Shown here one piece after another: positions 60,240-64,000 of a stretch of 64,000 bases of DNA. Both the position numbers and the translations under genes were made by a program. A model generated the notes under the pieces. That model did not search any database and was not told where the DNA came from. It saw nothing but the letters and a program-made list of their open reading frames with translations. Numbering within the stretch: the first letter of the stretch is position 1; each line of letters starts with the position of its first letter. The stretch is from Sipunculus nudus (Eukaryota; Annelida; Sipuncula; Golfingiida; Sipunculidae): contig CM049311.1 of the NCBI GenBank assembly GCA_026874595.1, forward strand, positions 9,647,676 through 9,711,675, written 5' to 3'.

Positions 60240-60834
60240 ACTCTAAGGTCTGCAACCTGTTTTCTCTTCAGATTAATTGCTTTTTCACTTTGTCTGTACA
60301 ATTCATCGGTTCTTTTTTGTGCTCTAGTAGCTGTGTTTCTCATCGTCTCAAATTTCTTGTGTTATGGATTTGTTCTTTTCCTTCTTCTGGCTAATCTCTC
60401 AGTTTCTGTAAAAACATCATCCTTGGCTCTTTTTCTTTTCTTAGAAGTTTATTCTCTGACACTTTCCCTTTGTCTATAGATTTCATTTTGCCTAGCAATC
60501 TGTTTTTGTTGTTTATTAACTGTTCTTTCTTTTAGTCTATAAGTTTCATTTCACCTGGCAGTTCGCTTCTGTTGTTTCTCAGCTTCTCTTTCTTGTGCCC
60601 TACAAACTTGATCTTTTCTTATCTTCTGATTATATGCTTAGTCCTGCAGAACGTTCTTTTTGTCTGTATGTTTCATTTAGTCTAGCGGTTTGCTTATGTT
60701 GTTTGTCATCTTCTCTCTCTTGTGCCCTTCAAACTTGATCTTTTCTTATCTTCTGATTATATGCTTAGTCTGCAGAACGTTCTTTTTGTCTGTTCTTTCT
60801 TTTTGTCTATAAGTTTCATTTCGCCTGGCAGAAA
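60240..60834 (-). pseudogene. Helentron N-terminal charged repeats
   Basis: One frame gives AQEREAEKQQKRTAR, then NETYRLKERTVNKQQKQIAR and QNEIYRQRESVRE, a periodic Arg/Lys/Glu/Gln-rich segment of about 20-30 residues per period. Further on it reads KKRKRAKDD and ERLARRRKRTN. Such segments are common at the start of Helentron proteins and may act in nuclear entry or DNA binding. At least two stops break the frame. A short stretch beyond 60834 is the same sequence inverted. Confidence 0.6.
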
Positions 60835-60895
60835 GACAAAAAGAAAGAAAGGCTGAGAAACAACAGAAGCAAGCTGCTAGACTAAATGACTGTGA
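60835..60895 (+). other. Inverted fragment of the Helentron N-terminus
   Basis: The minus-strand coding sequence ends at about 60834 (cgcctggcag) and is followed on the plus strand by aaagacaaaaagaaagaaag and gctgagaaacaacagaagca, which is the same kind of coding sequence in the opposite direction. It then meets type H cores. Confidence 0.7.
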
Positions 60896-61790
60896 CCCAA
60901 TTTCAGGTTTTGAGGTGAGAATTTTTGAGTAACCCCATGGTTACAATTTGTACCATACTTTGGTATCAAATTTTCAATTATTCTAGGGGGTACATCAGAG
61001 CCGCATAGCTCGGGCAATATGGGTGACAGAGACCTAATTTCAGGTTTCCAAGGAGACTTTTCATATGCCTCCCAGCATATCAAGAAAGAAGATTCTAGGT
61101 CAAGTCGTTACGATTTGTGCCTTGTTAAGAGATCATTGCATTTTTAAGGTCTCAAAAATAAATAAAAAATAGTAAAAAATTGAAAAAATACAGGTAGCAC
61201 CACAAGTCTGCAGAAACGGATTAAACACTCCATGATTAATATCCATGCACAGAATCATGGTGATCAATGCATAAGTTCTTCAGATACTTGAGCTTCTGTA
61301 TCATATTTTTCATTACTCTGGGGGGTACTTCACAGCCCCATAGCTGGAAGAATATGGGTAACAGAGACCTAATTCCAGGTTTCCAAGAAGACTTTTCATG
61401 GGCCGTTCTGGATGTACAGCGAGAAGATTCCTGGTCGAGTGGTTACGATTTGTGCCTTGTTAACAGATGATGTTAACTTTTGAGGTACCAAAAATAGAGA
61501 AAAAAAAATCGTAAAAAGTATCGAAAAAATACAGGTGGTGCCACCAGTATGCAGAAACTTGAAAAACACACCATATTCAATATCCATGCAAAGAATCATG
61601 GTGATCAATGCATTAGTTATTCAGATACTTGAGCTTTCGTATTAATTTTTTTTATGATTCTGAGGGGAACTTTGGAGCCCCATAGCTGGAAGAATATGGG
61701 TAACATAGACCTAATTCCAGGTTTCCAAAAAGACTTTTTATGTACCTCTCTGGATGTACAGTGAAAAGATTCCTAGTCAAACCACTGCCG
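60896..61790 (+). repeat. Tandem 340-bp cores (type H)
   Basis: About three units with ctggggggtacttcacagcc, gatatgggtaacagagacct and ggtggtgccaccagtatgca, as in the F1 elements at 1263 and 29310. No F1 start or hairpin is attached here. Confidence 0.65.
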
Positions 61791-63740
61791 AGATATGAGT
61801 GATTTTATCCCAAGGTAGATGAACAGATGGACGCTGTGCAAAAATGGTTGCAGATGGCGCCACCAGTTATGCATATGATAAAGAGCTATGGGAGAGATAT
61901 ACACATGCAAAATTTTGGCCAACCTGGTCAAACAGTTCCCGAGATATGAGCTTGAATGTCTGCAGCTTAAACGTGAATGTAGGTGGCACCACCTGTCATA
62001 AAATCAAGAGAGCTGTCCTGGATGTAAACACATGCAAAATTTTAGGTGGATAAGTCCAACCAATGCAGAGATATGAGTTTTTTATCCCAAGGCAGATGAA
62101 CAGATGGACCCTGTGCAAAAATGGTTGCAGGTGGCGCCAACTGTATGGTATGATAAAGAGCTATGGGAGATCTATACACATGTAAAATTTCAGGGGGATA
62201 TGTCAAACCAGTCCTGAAATATAAGCCTGAATGTCTGCAGCATATATATAAATGTAGGTGGCGCCACCTGCCAAATAATCCAGAAAGCTGTCCAAGATGT
62301 ATTAACATGCAAAATTTTAGGCAGATAAGTCACACCAGTACTGTGATATGAGTGATATTAGCCCACGGCAGACAAACAAACCGATGCTGTGCAAAAATGG
62401 TGGCAGGTGGCACCACCAATTTTGTGTATGATTAAGAGCTATGTGAGATCTATACACATGCAAAATTTCAGGGGGATATATCGAACCAGTCCTGAGATAT
62501 AAGCCTGAATGTCTGCAGCGTATACATAAATGTAGGTGGCAGCACCTGCCAAAAAAAATCCAGAAAGCTATCCAAGATGTTTAAACCTGCAAAATTTTAG
62601 GCAGTCAAACCACTGCGAGATATGAGTGATTTTATCCAATGGCAAACAAACAGACAGAGGCTGTGCAAAATTGACTGCATGTGGCGCCACTAGTTTTGCG
62701 TATGATAAAGAGCTATGTGAGGTCTATAAACATGCAAAATTTTTGCCCAATCGGTCATACAGTTCCCAAGGTATGAGCTTGGATGTCTGCAGCGTTAACT
62801 AAAATGAGGTGGCACCACCTGTCATAAAATCAAGAAAGCTGTCCAGGATGTATAAATGGTTCCTGAGATAGGAGCTTGGATGTCTGCCTCAAGTAAGCTG
62901 GCCAGGATGTATAAACCTGCAGATTTTAGGCAGATATGTCAAACCATCGCCGAGATATGAGTGATTTTATCCGACAAACAGACGGATGCTGTGCAAAATG
63001 GTTGCAGATGGCACCACCTGTTTTGCATATAATAAAGAGCTATCTGAGATCTATACACGTGTAAAATTTTGGCCCAATCAGTCATCCAGTTCCCAAGGTA
63101 TGAGCTTGGATGTCTGCAGCGTTAACTAAAATGAGGTGGCACACCTGTCATAAAATCAAGAAAGCTGTCCAGGATGTATAAACCTGCAAAATTTTAGGCA
63201 GATGTGTCAAAGCACTGCCGATATATGAGTGATTTTGTCCCACAGCAGACAGATGCTGTGCAGAATGATTGCAGGTGTCGCAACCAGTTTTGGGTATGAT
63301 AAAGAGCTATGTGAGATCTATACACATGAAAATTTTCATGAAGATACATCAAACCAGTCCGGGGATATAAGCATGGATGACTGCAGCGTGTACATGGATG
63401 TAGGTGGTGCCACCTGTCATAAAATTAAGAAAGCTATCAAGGATGTATACTCATGCCAAATTTCAGGTGAATTAGTCAAACCACTGCAGAGATATGAGTG
63501 ATTTTATTCCAAGGCAGACGAACAGATGGACACCGTGCAAACAAGGTTGCAGGTGGCGCCACCATTTTTGTGTATGTTATAAAGCTATCCAAGGGCTATA
63601 TTTGTACAAAGATTTTTTCCTGATCGGTCAAACGGTTCCCGAGATATGTGGGTTTATGTGTGGAAACAAACGCACAAATGGATGCTGGGCAGAGAGGAAA
63701 GGTCAGAGGTCCACAAAAAATGAAGGCGCAGCAGTTCACA
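61791..63740 (+). repeat. Tandem type K cores, about seven units
   Basis: Units of about 140 and 280 bp alternate gatgaacagatggac, GGTGGCGCCACC-type words (for example 62257-62268, 63552-63563), gtgatataaagagctat-like words and cgagatatgagtga. The last unit has ggtttatgtgtggaaacaaa and cagagaggaaaggtcagagg as at 12250-12320. Confidence 0.65.
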
Positions 63741-63840
63741 TGTGACCTGATGATAAACCCGATTCACTTAAAATGCAAACCAAGTTTTTTTAAACAGTTG
63801 AAAGATATAGTTCCAATAATCTGGGAATTCTGCATCTAAA

Positions 63841-64000
63841 CATTGTGTCCAGACGTCTAGACGCTGTGTCTAGACGTCTAGACACATTGTCTAGACCCCC
63901 CCCCCCCCCCGAGCCAGGTCAGTTGCCATGGTGATGTCTGGACCCCACCTGTTTGTACTGAGTGACCTCTTGAATTGGCTGCATGAAGTCAAATCTGTTT
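63841..64000. repeat. TCTAGACG palindrome cluster, 15-C run and F3-like words
   Basis: GTCTAGAC recurs around an exact 22-bp palindrome (63865-63886, tgtgtctagac and its complement). A run of 15 C follows at 63896-63910, then ctgagtgacctcttgaattg, like the 4080-4860 part of F3. Confidence 0.7.

Larger units (their letters stand above)
55640..60834 (-). mobile_element. Decayed Helentron (Helitron with C-terminal endonuclease)
   Basis: In order on the minus strand: a basic, repeat-rich N-terminus, a Cys-rich patch and DUF6570-like block, an acidic linker, the start of the replication-initiator region, the C-terminal third of a PIF1-type helicase, and an EEP endonuclease. This order is diagnostic of autonomous Helentrons, which move by rolling-circle replication. 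The copy is dead: internal stops and frameshifts, an internal deletion that removes the HUH nuclease core and helicase motifs I to about IV, and a hAT insertion in the endonuclease. Neither terminus was identified. Confidence 0.85.

Noticed and set aside
1-64000. tRNA, rRNA or SINE promoter boxes
   Set aside because: No cloverleaf, rRNA segment or A/B box pair was recognised by eye; a covariance-model scan would be decisive.

Overview
This is a eukaryotic, AT-rich, intron-dominated window, most likely from a bivalve mollusc. The organism call rests on the repeat ends (a CCCATGGG palindrome just before GCTCAGCTGA, hairpin 3' ends followed by TAAAAA, and GACGGAC-type microsatellites). From memory, very similar sequences are common in oyster and mussel DNA; no search was run. 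There are no bacterial-type genes, operons, rRNAs, tRNAs or CRISPR arrays.

One host gene can be followed through the window on the minus strand. Seven exons (49808-49656, 47288-47160, 39988-39837, 39007-38891, 32317-32245, 28418-28254, 13888-13762) join with matching codon phase at all six junctions. Together they give about 305 residues with fibronectin type III folds, four N-glycosylation sequons, a Cys-rich membrane-proximal part and a furin-like RKKR site. This is what the outer part of a receptor-type tyrosine phosphatase looks like. The 5' end lies beyond the right edge. The transmembrane and phosphatase exons are not seen and must lie left of 13762 or beyond the window.

Most of the rest is mobile DNA in the introns. 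I define four element families, F1 to F4, by their ends. Each begins AACAAG or AACTAG followed by a short palindrome and a family-specific word X. Each ends, where complete, with a GACGGAC-like microsatellite, a terminal segment (usually a hairpin) carrying the reverse complement of X, and TAAAAA. The interiors are tandem cores of about 110-340 bp, most with the palindrome GGTGGCGCCACC or a CpG-decayed form. Nearly all copies lie on the plus strand, antisense to the host gene. A decayed autonomous Helentron (Helitron with a C-terminal endonuclease) lies at 55.6-60.8 kb on the minus strand. It is a plausible relative of whatever mobilised the non-autonomous families.

Layout. 0-2.2 kb: F1 element. 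3.6-7.4 kb: F3. 8.3-13.7 kb: mixed core arrays with a fold-back element and two hairpin ends. 13.8 kb: last visible exon. 16.2-27.9 kb: F3 with four levels of nested insertions, including a CAGGG-ended DNA transposon, F1 copies and a 2.8 kb TIR element. 28.3-40.0 kb: four exons separated by F1 and F2 copies. 41.1-43.5 kb: F3. 44.2-47.1 kb: F1 remains, a 0.6 kb TIR element and a plus-strand promoter-like block with an IRF-type site and TATA box. 47.2-49.8 kb: two exons and F4. 50.3-54.8 kb: F1 copies. 55.6-60.8 kb: Helentron relic split by a hAT insertion. 60.9-64 kb: core arrays.
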